A stretch of 33,192 nt of DNA from an uncultured Eubacteriales bacterium (GCA_900318615.1 ONLK01000013.1:15096-48287), one strand, 5' to 3'. Shown: positions 1 to 10,363, counted from the stretch's first letter. Notes: generated by a model not told the origin, from the letters alone. Made by a program: numbers and translations.

Positions 1-92
1 TCTCCTGCAGCATTCTCCTGCAGCGGTTCGTTTTACAGTACAAGTATACTACACATCCTTTATTTTCGCTCATCTTTTCTGTTCTTACGGTC

Positions 93-121
93 TTTTCATT
101 ATTCAGGAAAAGTTATAAAAT
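93..121 (+). promoter_or_regulatory. putative sigma-A promoter for leuS
   Basis: TTTTCA (93-98) and TAAAAT (116-121) are separated by 17 bases, matching the -35/-10 consensus at 4/6 and 5/6. Transcription would begin near 128, giving a leader of about 40 bases. The stretch before it (1-92) holds only a short direct repeat, TCTCCTGCAG at 1-10 and 14-23. I found no T-box motif, although leuS genes in Firmicutes often carry one. The match is inferred by eye. Confidence 0.4.
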
Positions 122-168
122 AAGGGGGATTGTACACAGGAATGTACGAATAAGAAAGGATCTATGAC

Positions 169-2583
169 ATGAAGTACGATTTCCGTAAAATTGAACCCAA
201 GTGGCAGAGAGCCTGGCAGGATGCTGATGCATTCAAGGCTGTCGATTTTTCCGGGAAGCCGAAATGGTACGGTCTGGTAGAATTTCCGTACCCCTCCGGT
301 GCCGGTATGCATGTAGGCCATATCAAAGCTTATTCCAGCGTGGAAGTTCTTTCCAGAAAGCGAAGAATGCAGGGATACAATGTTCTGTTCCCGATCGGCT
401 TTGATTCGTTTGGTCTGCCGGCGGAAAACTATGCCATAAAGACAAATACTCATCCGCATGATATTACGGAAAAGAATATCGTTCACTTTACCGAACAGCT
501 GAAATCCGTCGGTTTCTCCTTTGACTGGAGCCGTGTCATTGCTACCTCCCGCCCGGAGTATTATCACTGGACACAGTGGATTTTTGAAAAGCTCTACGAG
601 CACGGCCTGGTCTTCCGCTCCAAAACACTGGTGAACTACTGCCCTCACTGCAAGGTCGTCCTTTCCAACGAGGATTCTCAGGGCGGAAAATGCGATATCT
701 GCCATAATGATGTCATCCAGCTTCCGAAAGATGTCTGGTTCCTTCGCATCACACAGTATGCGGATAAACTTCTGGACGGTCTGAAGGATGTGGACTATCC
801 GGAAAGCGTCAAGCAGCAGGAAATTGCCTGGATCGGCCGTTCTTACGGTGCTTTTGTCAAATTCGATCTTAAGGAAGCCGATGAAAAGATCGAAATCTAC
901 ACCACGCGCTGCGATACCCTGTACGGCACTACGTTCATGGTACTGGCTCCGGAAAACCCGATTCTGGATAAATATAAGGATCAGATTGGAAACTGGGATG
1001 CTATTGAAGCTTATCGCCGCGAATGCGCCAAAAAGACCGAATTCGAACGTACGCAGCTGGTAAAGGATAAGACCGGTGTTAAAATTGAAGGCCTGACCGC
1101 TATCAATCCGATCACCCATAAGGAAATGCCGATCTACATCGCCGATTATGTCATGATGGGATATGGCACCGGCGCTGTTATGGGTGTTCCGGCGCATGAT
1201 CAGCGTGACTGGGATTTTGCAACAAAATTCGGTATTCCGATCATCCCGGTGATCGAGGGCGGAGATGTCACCAAAGAAGCTTACACCGGCGACGGAAAGA
1301 TGATTAACTCCGATTTTCTGAACGGATATACGAATAAAAAAGACTCCATCGCCGCGATGCTGAAATACATTGAAGAAAATGGCATTGGCCACAAGGGTGT
1401 TCAGTATAAGATGAAGGACTGGGCGTTCAACCGCCAGAGATACTGGGGCGAACCTATACCTCTGATTCACTGCCCGAAGTGCGGTACCGTGCTGGTTCCG
1501 GAAAATGAACTTCCGCTGCGGCTGCCGCCGGTTCAGAATTTTGAGCCTGGCCAGGACGGGCAGTCCCCGCTGGCACGCATTCCGGAGTTTGTTAACTGCA
1601 CCTGTCCGAAGTGCGGCGGACCGGCCAGGCGCGAAACGGATACCATGCCTCAGTGGGCAGGCTCCAGCTGGTATTTCCTCCGCTACTGCGACCCCCACAA
1701 CGATAAGGAATTCGCAGACCGCCGGAAACTCGATTACTGGATGCCCGTAGATCATTATAACGGCGGAAACGAGCATGTTACCCGGCATATGCTCTATTCC
1801 CGCTTCTGGCATCATTTCCTGTACGACATCGGCGAGGTAAACACTCCGGAGCCTTACGCAAAACGTACCATCCAGGGAATGATCCTCGGCGCGGACGGAC
1901 AGAAAATGTCCAAGTCCAGAGGCAACGTTATTGATCCGGTGACGATTGTTGACGCCTATGGCGCGGATACGCTGCGCACGTACGTTCTGTTCATGGGCGA
2001 TTACGGCAGTGCTGCACCCTGGAGTGATGAGGCTATGAGGGGCTGCAAGAGATTCCTCGACCGTACCGCTGCCCTGACCGATATGATAACGGCAGAGAAG
2101 GAAGATCCGACGCTGGAGCGCAGCGTCCACAAGACCATCCGGAAGGTCAGTGAAGACATTGAAAACATGAAGTTCAATACGGCCATTGCCGCACTGATGT
2201 CCCTGATCAATGAATTTTATAAGGCAAAGAGCATCACCCGGTGGGATCTGATCAGCTTTATCAAACTGCTCTCTCCGTTCGCACCGCATCTGACCGAGGA
2301 AATGTGGCAGTTCATCGGCCAGAATCCGGATGGAAACACCTTCCTCACTCTTTCCTCCTGGCCGGAATATGACCCGGAGAAGCTCAAAGAGGATACCATC
2401 AAGGCCGCCGTACAGGTAAACGGCAAGGTTCGTGCCACCATTGAAATTCCGGCGGACTGCACGAAGGAAGAAGCCCTGGCTGCTGCCAAAGCAGAACCGA
2501 ACGTAAAGAAATTCATGGACGGGAAAACCATTGTCAAAGAAATTTATGTGCCGGGCAAAATTCTGAATTTTGTTGTGAAGTAA
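169..2583 (+). CDS. leuS: leucyl-tRNA synthetase
   Basis: Class I aminoacyl-tRNA synthetase that charges tRNA-Leu with leucine in the cytoplasm. The protein has 804 residues, the usual length for the bacterial form. The HIGH-type motif HVGH is at residues 48-51 and KMSKS at 579-583. The CP1 editing domain carries the T-rich/GTGAVMGVPAHD signature near 333-344, and zinc-ribbon-like Cys pairs lie at about 160-180 and 437-490. The start is supported by AAGAAAGGA at 152-160, eight bases before the ATG. It is the only plus-strand gene here, is monocistronic in this window, and ends at a strong terminator. Identification is near certain. Confidence 0.98.
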   Translation: MKYDFRKIEPKWQRAWQDADAFKAVDFSGKPKWYGLVEFPYPSGAGMHVGHIKAYSSVEVLSRKRRMQGYNVLFPIGFDSFGLPAENYAIKTNTHPHDITEKNIVHFTEQLKSVGFSFDWSRVIATSRPEYYHWTQWIFEKLYEHGLVFRSKTLVNYCPHCKVVLSNEDSQGGKCDICHNDVIQLPKDVWFLRITQYADKLLDGLKDVDYPESVKQQEIAWIGRSYGAFVKFDLKEADEKIEIYTTRCDTLYGTTFMVLAPENPILDKYKDQIGNWDAIEAYRRECAKKTEFERTQLVKDKTGVKIEGLTAINPITHKEMPIYIADYVMMGYGTGAVMGVPAHDQRDWDFATKFGIPIIPVIEGGDVTKEAYTGDGKMINSDFLNGYTNKKDSIAAMLKYIEENGIGHKGVQYKMKDWAFNRQRYWGEPIPLIHCPKCGTVLVPENELPLRLPPVQNFEPGQDGQSPLARIPEFVNCTCPKCGGPARRETDTMPQWAGSSWYFLRYCDPHNDKEFADRRKLDYWMPVDHYNGGNEHVTRHMLYSRFWHHFLYDIGEVNTPEPYAKRTIQGMILGADGQKMSKSRGNVIDPVTIVDAYGADTLRTYVLFMGDYGSAAPWSDEAMRGCKRFLDRTAALTDMITAEKEDPTLERSVHKTIRKVSEDIENMKFNTAIAALMSLINEFYKAKSITRWDLISFIKLLSPFAPHLTEEMWQFIGQNPDGNTFLTLSSWPEYDPEKLKEDTIKAAVQVNGKVRATIEIPADCTKEEALAAAKAEPNVKKFMDGKTIVKEIYVPGKILNFVVK

Positions 2584-2637
2584 AGCATTATGAAGTTAAG
2601 CATTAATAAGTCATATTCGTAATCAGCAAAAATTGTA

Positions 2638-2677
2638 ATCAGCGCTCCGGGCAGAATTGTCCGGGGCGCTGATTTTT
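2638..2677 (+). terminator. intrinsic terminator of leuS
   Basis: ATCAGCGCTCCGGGC pairs with GTCCGGGGCGCTGAT (two G-U wobbles) around a six-base loop and is followed by TTTTT at 2673-2677. It starts 54 bases after the leuS stop codon. This is a classical rho-independent terminator. Confidence 0.9.
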
Positions 2678-2705
2678 CTGAAGAAATATTACTGAAGAAA
2701 TATTA
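2678..2705. repeat. 14-bp perfect tandem repeat
   Basis: CTGAAGAAATATTA occurs twice in direct succession (2678-2691 and 2692-2705), between the leuS terminator and the next hairpin. No function is suggested. Confidence 0.85.
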
Positions 2706-2707
2706 TG

Positions 2708-2742
2708 AAATGAGTGGCAAAAGTACCTTTTGCCACTCATTT
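2708..2742. terminator. perfect 16-bp hairpin, probable bidirectional terminator
   Basis: AAATGAGTGGCAAAAG pairs perfectly with CTTTTGCCACTCATTT around a three-base loop. It lies between the convergent leuS and the exported-protein gene. The T-tract is only three to four bases on either side, so termination in both directions is inferred from position and stem strength. Confidence 0.6.
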
Positions 2743-2750
2743 ATAATTAC

Positions 2751-2784
2751 GCGTGGTTTCGTTGCTCCGCAACTCCCACCACGC
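2751..2784 (-). terminator. hairpin just past the stop of the exported-protein gene
   Basis: GCGTGGT (2751-2757) pairs with ACCACGC (2778-2784), with an inner GTTGC/GCAAC stem. It begins 13 bases past the stop codon of the minus-strand gene and is followed in that direction by the perfect hairpin at 2708-2742. It has no T-run, so it may stabilise the 3' end of the message rather than terminate transcription alone. Confidence 0.45.
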
Positions 2785-2797
2785 TGCAGCCTGTTTC

Positions 2798-5700
2798 TTA
2801 ATCCCATTCGCGTACTCGCAGTTCCGTGATGTAACCGTTCGTATCTATCTTATTTATGGCTGCGCGGTAATCCTGAACCCATCCTCGTTCCGGATCAGGT
2901 TCAGTGAACAATTCCCTCACAGGACGGTCATTCAGCCACGGGTTATATTCGGATTTGATCACGGCATCCTTTGACAGGAGAATACTGCCGCTGTATATTT
3001 CCTCCGGTTCATAGTAATACTCATCGTCGATGAATACGTATTTTCCATCCGGGTACCGATAGTAATAATATGGCCAGAAATCCGGGCCGTCAAATCCAAA
3101 ATCTCTTTTAGCGTATTGGGCCACAAGCTCTGCGATCTCTTCCTCAGAGTCATACGTTTTTCCATTCTCAAATGTTATGTCTGTAAGCTCCAGAAAATTT
3201 TCATGTTCGATGATCTGACCCGGCGTCAGATCGATTTCATTTTGTTCGGGAGCCGCATACGCAAATGCCTCCATCAGCTGCTGCGGCGTATAGGAGGATA
3301 TGCTGCTGTCCTTCATTTCCCATACCCTGGATTCATCCCTTGTTTCTAATGTTCCTACGTACTTCATGCTGAATATATATTCAGGGAACGGAAGCGCCGA
3401 ATTCGCTGTCTGTGTCAGCCATTCATAGGGTTTATTTTCACCTGTGCTGCTGAACCACTTCCTGTAAATTCTTACATTTGCATCCTTTGCAATATCCGAA
3501 CTACCGTTCAGTGCAATATCCATGAAGTACTCCCGTGCATCGACACCGAATGAATATTCAACATAGGTTGACCCAGCATAAACCGGCATCGGATTCCCCA
3601 GCGGGAACTCCCAAATGCTGTATACAACATCCGAATAGTGATCCGCGAGCGCATCCGCCAGATCCCTCACATTGGTATTTTCCGTTACAGGGAGAACTTC
3701 TGTCAGCGGAACCTCCGCCATCACCACCCTGTCCGTTTCTTTTATTACATCCTCTATTTCAAAAAACAGCTTTCTCGTATCGCTGGCTTGTGCTGTATAA
3801 ACCTGAGGCATTTCACTGCTCAAAGGCTGAACGGATAATGGATCGCCGCCGGCTGTTTCCTTTACATCCCTCCAGGTTTTCCCCACTAAAGAAAATACAT
3901 CTGTATCCGGCCGGGCTGTAAGCCAGGTGCCATCCTGCTGCCGGCGGCATACGGTCCATTCGGAGTATACATCATGAAAATCTCTGTCTACCGAATAGCT
4001 TCTAAGCCTGATCTCATCGCAATTCAATGAAAGATCCCGGATCGTCAGCTTCTTTTCAGGGATATAAACGGTATGGTACGAATCCTCTCCCTTTTTATTT
4101 TTATACTTAACCTGATATCCTATAACCGCATCCTCTTTATCCTTCAGCGACCACTCCAATGTGAATTTATTTTTCTTCACCCTGAGTTTACGGATCTGCG
4201 GAGCCTTTATAGCCAGTTCAAGGCTTGCCTCCTCCGTTTTCTTAAGGCCGGCTGCCTTAGCATACTCCGGATATTGTGACTGCAGTTTATGCTGTACGCC
4301 AAGATGCAGCAAAATATTCTCTGTCCTGGCCTCGTCCATCTTCATAGCGCTCAATTTCAGCGCTGCTTTGTAATCGGGCGTGTTATCCGCATCTGTAAGA
4401 CGATTCCATAATCCGCTGGCGAAGATGTTTTCCATCATATCCATCGCACACCTATTGCAGTTTTCCTTTGATACAAAAGCCATATCCACCGCCGTGACAA
4501 AGGCTGCTGCATTTTTATGTGTCCGGTCCTTTTGATAGGCCTCCCGGGTCATGTCAACCGTCTCGCCAAGCAGTGCCTGAACTTCACAGTAATTTTTCAT
4601 CATGTAGTAAGCTTTAATTGTATCATCCGTGTTGACTGTAATGTTCATAACCGCTCGTGAAAGAGCGTTTCCGATCACGGTGCCTTTCATGAAAGGCGAA
4701 GCGGCGCTTATCATTTCTTTCCATAGATCGTCCATCGCATCCGCAGACAGTTTTGTCCCTGTTTTCGTGACGGAAGTGCCTATTCTGTCTGCTGCACTCC
4801 GGGAGGCGCTGAGTACATTCGAAAGGGCGATCAGCATGTCTATATCAGCGGTATATTTTTCCGGAGCAGTCTCCTTTGTACTGCAGATATCATACATCGT
4901 CTCAAGTACGTCCACCTGAGAATCCATCATATACTGAGTCTGACTGTAGTCCAGAATGCTTTGAAGATATTCATAAATGGTCTTACTGGAATTGAGCATC
5001 AGATCAGGTGCATCAGCTGGTGTGAAATCAAGTGACGCCGACAGTCCCTTCAGCAGTTTCACATTCTGATCAGGCAGATCAGAAATGGCCGTATCCTGCG
5101 TCATCTTTGAAACCTGATTCAATGTTTTGTCTATCGTCTGTCCTGATGTATTTATCCCGAAGATATCCGCTGTTTTCTGATAAATTGTTATCATATCGGA
5201 AATTCTTACGTTATCCAGGGTATCCATAAAACTGCTGCTGTACAAATTTAATTTCAAAATATCATAAACAGCCAGTTCATAATAGGCAATCTGGTCCATT
5301 GTCTGCCCTGTCCTATTGCTCACCGGACTCTTGCCGACGTTTAGATTTTTCCATGCCCGGACAGCATTCGCGAATCCCTGATCGCTGCTTAATTGTTCAA
5401 CAAGCTCATCCCCCATGGAATCACCAATGTTTGCTGTTCCGATCGCGTCGGATATATCCTGGCTTCCTTCCTTTAGATAATAATCAGCGGTAAATAACGT
5501 ATAGTCAAAATCAGCGGGTACGGCAGCTCCGGATCCCGGGTCCGGAACTGTCCGGCTCTGTTTGCCGGAAAGCTGTGTCAGGGTTCCTCCCCGCTGTTTC
5601 ACATAAGCTGTGAGACTGTCAAATACATAGGCGGGACGCCATCCCGCGTCCTGCGAGGCGTCGCGATGTGACCGGACAATCTCAACATAAAGGGTATCCC

Positions 5701-6967
5701 CTACCCGGTCGATGCTGCGGATGCTGGACAAAGACGGAATGTCACCCGCACTCAAATCACTGTACTGAGTGTAGCCGGCGGCCCTCAGGTCATCTGCGCT
5801 TAACACGACTTCTGTCTGATCACTGCCGTTTTGCCGCATGATGGCTTCGCCGTTTACAATCGCGAAACTTCCTTCCGGGATAAACGGCTGTGCGGACTGG
5901 CTGATTTCACCTGTGTCCATATTGAAACAGAAGGTATTTTGTGCATCAAGCCATGGGTGCACAGCATCGCCATGCATGGAGGAACCTTCTCCGCCTGCAA
6001 AGCAGATAACACCGGTTCCGTCGGCAAGCTGAGCCCGGTAAATATTCTCCGTAACCAGCGGGTACGGTGAAGAAGGATCAACAAGGACCTGACTTTCTCC
6101 GGTATTTGCATCCATCCTGACGATGCCGCCGTTCTGCCTTTCCAGATAGGACCCGCCAGCCTGAATATACGAAACATAAATATCCGGGCCATCCACAAAG
6201 CCGCCGGCCTCAATGCCCTGGAATTGCATATCTTCGGCCGCATACCCGGTGTCTATGGTTCCAATCTGACGATTGTTCGCGCCATCCGCCTGCACCTGAT
6301 GGACCGTCAGGATTGTCCTGGTGCTGTCCAAAACCGCATAGGTGATGATTCCCTCTTCCTCTCCGATAAAATATACCTGCGATTCCGCGCCTGCAAGCGT
6401 TGTTCCTGTGGCTGCATTGGTAAGTACATATTCCGGAGCATCGCCCGGGCAAACCAGCAGAAGATCATTTTCGAAATCAACGTATGCAATGTATCCTTCT
6501 GCACATCTGGATGCACCGCCTTCACCGTTCAAATTCACACAATCCACTTCGCCGGGCTGAGACTGATAAAATATTTTTTCACCGCAGATGTATATTTTCG
6601 TATTGCAGACCGGTCCCGTCACCAGTGTCATTTCCGTGCCTCCGGCATCCCTGCGGATAAGTGAGTTTTGTGTTCCCTGAACCGAATCGTTAAATGAGAC
6701 ACCATCAAACGACACGGCATTTTGATGCGTATCCGGGCCTGCTTTCCAATAATACGTGTTTCCCTGATACTCTACGAAATTTCCTCCGTTATTTATTGGA
6801 TATCCGGAAATATCCGCATCCTCTCCCGTTATTTCTCCGGAACCCGCTTCTGATTCGCCGGTGGCCGCCATCGCATCCGGAGGTAAAGCCAGGGCACAGC
6901 TGTTCACCAGAAGTACAAGCAAAAACGTTGTTATTCCATGTAAAAACGCTGCTATTCCGTGTCTCAT
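2798..6967 (-). CDS. large exported protein with propeller-like and Fn3-like regions, function unknown
   Basis: A 1389-residue protein I do not recognise as a named family. Residues 1-35 form a signal peptide (basic start, hydrophobic stretch LLVLLV, then Cys24). Cleavage could occur after an Ala-X-Ala, or at a weak lipobox around Cys24. Residues about 45-480 contain repeated short beta-strand units rich in Gly/Asp/Tyr, resembling the DUF5050-like beta-propellers of clostridial surface proteins. About 520-900 is mostly helical. About 915-1005 resembles a fibronectin type III domain. The C-terminus is rich in Tyr and acidic residues (about 1285-1320). No LPxTG or SLH anchor is visible. The start at 6967 is chosen because AAGGCGG lies six bases upstream, and the in-frame ATG at 7054 would fall at the transcription start. 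Confidence 0.85.
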   Translation of the reverse strand: MRHGIAAFLHGITTFLLVLLVNSCALALPPDAMAATGESEAGSGEITGEDADISGYPINNGGNFVEYQGNTYYWKAGPDTHQNAVSFDGVSFNDSVQGTQNSLIRRDAGGTEMTLVTGPVCNTKIYICGEKIFYQSQPGEVDCVNLNGEGGASRCAEGYIAYVDFENDLLLVCPGDAPEYVLTNAATGTTLAGAESQVYFIGEEEGIITYAVLDSTRTILTVHQVQADGANNRQIGTIDTGYAAEDMQFQGIEAGGFVDGPDIYVSYIQAGGSYLERQNGGIVRMDANTGESQVLVDPSSPYPLVTENIYRAQLADGTGVICFAGGEGSSMHGDAVHPWLDAQNTFCFNMDTGEISQSAQPFIPEGSFAIVNGEAIMRQNGSDQTEVVLSADDLRAAGYTQYSDLSAGDIPSLSSIRSIDRVGDTLYVEIVRSHRDASQDAGWRPAYVFDSLTAYVKQRGGTLTQLSGKQSRTVPDPGSGAAVPADFDYTLFTADYYLKEGSQDISDAIGTANIGDSMGDELVEQLSSDQGFANAVRAWKNLNVGKSPVSNRTGQTMDQIAYYELAVYDILKLNLYSSSFMDTLDNVRISDMITIYQKTADIFGINTSGQTIDKTLNQVSKMTQDTAISDLPDQNVKLLKGLSASLDFTPADAPDLMLNSSKTIYEYLQSILDYSQTQYMMDSQVDVLETMYDICSTKETAPEKYTADIDMLIALSNVLSASRSAADRIGTSVTKTGTKLSADAMDDLWKEMISAASPFMKGTVIGNALSRAVMNITVNTDDTIKAYYMMKNYCEVQALLGETVDMTREAYQKDRTHKNAAAFVTAVDMAFVSKENCNRCAMDMMENIFASGLWNRLTDADNTPDYKAALKLSAMKMDEARTENILLHLGVQHKLQSQYPEYAKAAGLKKTEEASLELAIKAPQIRKLRVKKNKFTLEWSLKDKEDAVIGYQVKYKNKKGEDSYHTVYIPEKKLTIRDLSLNCDEIRLRSYSVDRDFHDVYSEWTVCRRQQDGTWLTARPDTDVFSLVGKTWRDVKETAGGDPLSVQPLSSEMPQVYTAQASDTRKLFFEIEDVIKETDRVVMAEVPLTEVLPVTENTNVRDLADALADHYSDVVYSIWEFPLGNPMPVYAGSTYVEYSFGVDAREYFMDIALNGSSDIAKDANVRIYRKWFSSTGENKPYEWLTQTANSALPFPEYIFSMKYVGTLETRDESRVWEMKDSSISSYTPQQLMEAFAYAAPEQNEIDLTPGQIIEHENFLELTDITFENGKTYDSEEEIAELVAQYAKRDFGFDGPDFWPYYYYRYPDGKYVFIDDEYYYEPEEIYSGSILLSKDAVIKSEYNPWLNDRPVRELFTEPDPERGWVQDYRAAINKIDTNGYITELRVREWD

Positions 6968-7060
6968 TTTTTTCCGCCTTTCTTTCAATGGATTCCGCAG
7001 CAGGTAGAGAAAACGGGATGCTTCACTTTTATCCCATACGCCTGTTGTTCGCACATATTG

Positions 7061-7069
7061 ATTATACCA
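7061..7069 (-). promoter_or_regulatory. extended -10 promoter of the exported-protein gene
   Basis: On the minus strand TGG-TATAAT forms a perfect extended -10 element (TGnTATAAT). The -35 region 17 bases upstream (TGTATC) is poor, as is common for extended -10 promoters. Transcription would start near 7053, giving a leader of about 87 bases before the ATG at 6967. Confidence 0.6.
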
Positions 7070-7132
7070 TTTCTGATTTCTGTGATACAGCCCTGCGCAT
7101 GGATTCGTCGTTTTTATCCATAAGCGTCAACA

Positions 7133-7175
7133 GAAGGCAGCCGCAAAACCTTATTCAGATTCTGCAGCTGCCTTC
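7133..7175 (-). terminator. possible terminator hairpin after pflB
   Basis: GAAGGCAGC and GCTGCCTTC pair over nine bases, extended inwards by a partial GCAAAA/TTCTGC stem. The hairpin lies about 60 bases past the pflB stop. No good T-run follows on the minus strand, so the terminator call is weak. The stem itself is clear. Confidence 0.4.
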
Positions 7176-7234
7176 ATCTCTACTATTTTTCAGTTATACC
7201 CGGTTTCTATGCATCGGTAGCGGTGATGTGCTTA

Positions 7235-9502
7235 TCACAGTCTTTCATGGCAGGTTCTTGCGATGACATCGAGCTGCTGCTCTTTCGTCAGGCTGATGAA
7301 CTTGACCGCATAGCCGGAAACACGAATCGTGAAGTTTGCATATTCAGGTTTTTCCGGATGTTCCATCGCATCGATGAGTTTTTCTCTTCCGAAAACATTG
7401 ACGTTCAGATGGTGCGCACCGTTCAGGAAGTATCCGTCCATCACCTGAACCAGCGTTCTGGCGCGCTCCTCTTCATTATGTCCAAGCGCCGACGGATTCA
7501 TGGTCTGCGTATTGGAAATGCCATCCAGAGACCACTCATACGGGATCTTTGCGACGGAATTGAGGGAAGCCAGGAGCCCGTTCTGCTCTGCACCGTAGGA
7601 AGGTGATGCGCCCGGAGCAAACGGCGTGTAAGCGGCTCTTCCGTCGGGAGTCGCGCCGGTTGCCTTGCCGTAAACAACATTCGAGGTGATCGTCAGAATC
7701 GATGTCGTAGGCTCGGAATTCCGGTAGGTATGATGCTTGCGGATCTTCGTCATAAAGTTTTTAAGCAGTTCGACACCGATCGCGTCGGCACGGTCATCAT
7801 CGTTTCCATACTTCGGGAAATCTCCTTCAACCTTGTAATCCACGACCAGTCCGCTCTCATCGCGAATAGCTTTAACCTTCGCGTATTTAATCGCCGACAG
7901 AGAATCAATGACATGTGAAAATCCGGCGATACCGGTCGCAAACGTGCGTCTCACATCCGTGTCGATCAGAGCCATTTCCGCCGCTTCGTAGTAATACTTG
8001 TCGTGCATATACTGGATGAGGTTCAGAATATTCACATACAAACCGGCAAGCCAGTCGAGCATCCGGTCATACTTCTCCATAACTTCATCATAGTCGAGAT
8101 ATTCGGAGGTGACCGGTGCATAGGGCGGGGCCACCTGGATGTGCTTTCCGCTCTTATCCGTGAATTTTTCATCAACGCCGCCGTTGATGGCATACAGCAG
8201 TGCCTTCGCAAGATTAGCTCTTGCGCCGAAGAACTGCATTTCTTTTCCTGTCTGTGTTGCGGACACGCAGCAGCAGATGGAATAGTCATCTCCCCATACC
8301 GGCCGCATCACATCGTCATTTTCGTACTGGACGGAACTTGTCCTCACAGAGATACGGGCTGCATAGGTCCGGAAGTTTTCCGGAAGCCGTTTCGAATAAA
8401 GAACCGTCAGGTTCGGCTCCGGGGCCGGTCCCATGTTTTCAAGCGTATGCAGGAAGCGATAGTCATTCTTTGTCACCATGTGGCGTCCATCCTGCCCGAG
8501 ACCGGCAACCTCCAGCGTCGCCCAGACCGGATCGCCGGAGAAAAGCTGATTGTAAGACGGAATTCTTGCAAATTTAACCATGCGAAGCTTCATCACAAAG
8601 TGATCAATCAGCTCCTGTGCTTCCTTCTCGGTGAGGGTCCCCTCCTTCAGATCCCTCTGGATGTAGATATCCAGGAAGGTGGATACACGGCCAACGCTCA
8701 TGGCCGCACCGTTCTGCGTCTTGATTGCGGCAAGGTAGCCGAAGTACAGCCACTGAACCGCTTCTTTTGCGTTCACAGCCGGCGCTGAAATGTCGTATCC
8801 GTACGCCTGGGCCATCTGCTTCATCCCCTGGAGCGCCCGGATCTGATCGGAAAGCTCTTCTCGTAAGCGGATCACCTCATCGGTCATGGTGCCGTCCCCG
8901 CAGTTTTTCAGATCCTCTTTCTTCTTTTCAATGAGGTAATTGATTCCGTACAAAGCTACCCGGCGGTAATCGCCTACAATTCTTCCTCTTCCGTACGTGT
9001 CCGGCAGGCCGGTCACAATGTGGCAGTGACGGGCAACGCGCATTTCATCCGTATACGCATCAAATACCGCCTGATTGTGTGTTTTATGGTAGTCCGTGAA
9101 GATTTTATGAAATTTCGGATTCACCTCAAAACCATAGGTGGATGCTGCTTCCTCTGCCATCCGGATTCCGCCGTAAGGCATGAATGCTCTTTTCAGCGGT
9201 TTGTCTGTCTGCAGTCCCACGATCTTTTCAAGGTCTTTGGTCTTCTCACTGATATAGCCGGGACCGTAGGCAGTAAGGCCGGAGACTACCTCGGTTTCGC
9301 ATTCCAGCACCCCGCCGTGCTCACGCTCCCTCTTCTGCAGTTCCTGCAGTTCTCCCCACAGGGTATTGGTGGCCTCTGTCGGTCCTTCAAGAAAGCTTTC
9401 ATCTCCGTCATAAGGCGTATAATTGTTTTGAATGAAATCACGGACATTCACATCCGTCTTCCAGTGAGAACCCTCAAATGTTCTCCATGCTGTATTTGCC
9501 AT
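7235..9502 (-). CDS. pflB: formate C-acetyltransferase (pyruvate formate-lyase)
   Basis: Cytoplasmic glycyl-radical enzyme that splits pyruvate with CoA into acetyl-CoA and formate, the main anaerobic pyruvate-cleaving route. The protein has 755 residues, as expected for PFL. The catalytic cysteine pair sits in SICCCVSA; C411-C412 align with E. coli C418-C419, and C410 is an extra third Cys. The radical glycine is G730 in RVSGYAVKF, 25 residues from the C-terminus. The start at 9502 has GAAAGGAGC just upstream; longer in-frame starts would overlap pflA. It lies 76 bases downstream of pflA and is probably co-transcribed from the FNR-box promoter. Confidence 0.97.
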   Translation of the reverse strand: MANTAWRTFEGSHWKTDVNVRDFIQNNYTPYDGDESFLEGPTEATNTLWGELQELQKREREHGGVLECETEVVSGLTAYGPGYISEKTKDLEKIVGLQTDKPLKRAFMPYGGIRMAEEAASTYGFEVNPKFHKIFTDYHKTHNQAVFDAYTDEMRVARHCHIVTGLPDTYGRGRIVGDYRRVALYGINYLIEKKKEDLKNCGDGTMTDEVIRLREELSDQIRALQGMKQMAQAYGYDISAPAVNAKEAVQWLYFGYLAAIKTQNGAAMSVGRVSTFLDIYIQRDLKEGTLTEKEAQELIDHFVMKLRMVKFARIPSYNQLFSGDPVWATLEVAGLGQDGRHMVTKNDYRFLHTLENMGPAPEPNLTVLYSKRLPENFRTYAARISVRTSSVQYENDDVMRPVWGDDYSICCCVSATQTGKEMQFFGARANLAKALLYAINGGVDEKFTDKSGKHIQVAPPYAPVTSEYLDYDEVMEKYDRMLDWLAGLYVNILNLIQYMHDKYYYEAAEMALIDTDVRRTFATGIAGFSHVIDSLSAIKYAKVKAIRDESGLVVDYKVEGDFPKYGNDDDRADAIGVELLKNFMTKIRKHHTYRNSEPTTSILTITSNVVYGKATGATPDGRAAYTPFAPGASPSYGAEQNGLLASLNSVAKIPYEWSLDGISNTQTMNPSALGHNEEERARTLVQVMDGYFLNGAHHLNVNVFGREKLIDAMEHPEKPEYANFTIRVSGYAVKFISLTKEQQLDVIARTCHERL

Positions 9503-9578
9503 AGCTGCTCCTTTCCTGCCTGCTTTTCCTGTGTTTTGTTTTGATTGTGATTGAGTGTTTAATGAAAGCTGCCTTGAA

Positions 9579-10304
9579 TTAAGCACTCCTGAGAATATTT
9601 TCGGCACGTGCGACCGTCCCCGTATCCGGAGGACATACACCATCAAGTGAATACTTTATTCCAAGCTTTTTCCACTTGTATTCTCCCATGGTATGGTAGG
9701 GGAGAATCTCCACCTTCTGAACATTCGTCAGAGAATGAATAAAAGCAGCCTCCCTCTCAAGATCCTTCGGATCATCTGTCCATCCGGGCACCAGCACCTG
9801 GCGAATCCAGATGGGTTTGCCGATGCTGCTCAGATACCGGAACATATCCAGAATGTTGTCATTGGGCTTTCCGGTAAGTGCGATGTGCTTGCGCCGGTCA
9901 ATCTGCTTGATATCCATAAGAAGAAGATCCGTAACCTTCATCAGCTCCTTAAACTTTGAAAACCAGGGCTCCTGCCGTGTAAACGGCTCCCCGGCGGTGT
10001 CGATGCAGGTGCTGATCCCTTCTTCCCTGGCCTTACGGAAAAATTCCAGAAGAAAATCAATCTGAAGAAGCGGTTCTCCTCCGCTCACGGTTATTCCGCC
10101 ATCTTTGCCCCAGTAATTGCGGTAACGCTTTGCCTGTGCAAGCAGTTCATCCGCACTGCGAAGATCCGTGCTTTGCGGGTCCCAGGTGTCCGCGTTATGA
10201 CAGAACCGGCACCTTAAATGACAGCCCTTTAAGAAAACAACAAACCGGATCCCCGGCCCGTCCACAGCCCCGAATGTCTCGATCGAATGTACTCTTGCCA
10301 GCAT
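9579..10304 (-). CDS. pflA: pyruvate formate-lyase activating enzyme
   Basis: Radical SAM enzyme that abstracts hydrogen from the glycine of PFL to create its catalytic radical. The protein has 241 residues (E. coli PflA is about 246). The radical SAM cluster motif CxxxCxxC is C28-C32-C35, and GGEPLL follows for SAM binding. Start at 10304 is supported by GGAAAGGAG upstream; the 27 extra in-frame residues before it cover promoter sequence and are rejected. Here pflA precedes pflB in transcription order, the reverse of the E. coli arrangement. Confidence 0.96.
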   Translation of the reverse strand: MLARVHSIETFGAVDGPGIRFVVFLKGCHLRCRFCHNADTWDPQSTDLRSADELLAQAKRYRNYWGKDGGITVSGGEPLLQIDFLLEFFRKAREEGISTCIDTAGEPFTRQEPWFSKFKELMKVTDLLLMDIKQIDRRKHIALTGKPNDNILDMFRYLSSIGKPIWIRQVLVPGWTDDPKDLEREAAFIHSLTNVQKVEILPYHTMGEYKWKKLGIKYSLDGVCPPDTGTVARAENILRSA

Positions 10305-10363
10305 TGTGCGCTCCTTTCCCGGCACAAATAAAAGCGCCGTGCTCATTTCCGTCTGCGTGGATA

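Noticed and set aside
1-168. T-box leader for leuS
   Set aside because: No T-box consensus (AGGGTGGNACC) or specifier stem is visible; only a short direct repeat and a plain promoter.
103-2289. 728-codon open frame antisense to leuS
   Set aside because: It lies wholly opposite a certain gene, has no recognisable domain, and its length follows from the codon bias of leuS on the other strand.
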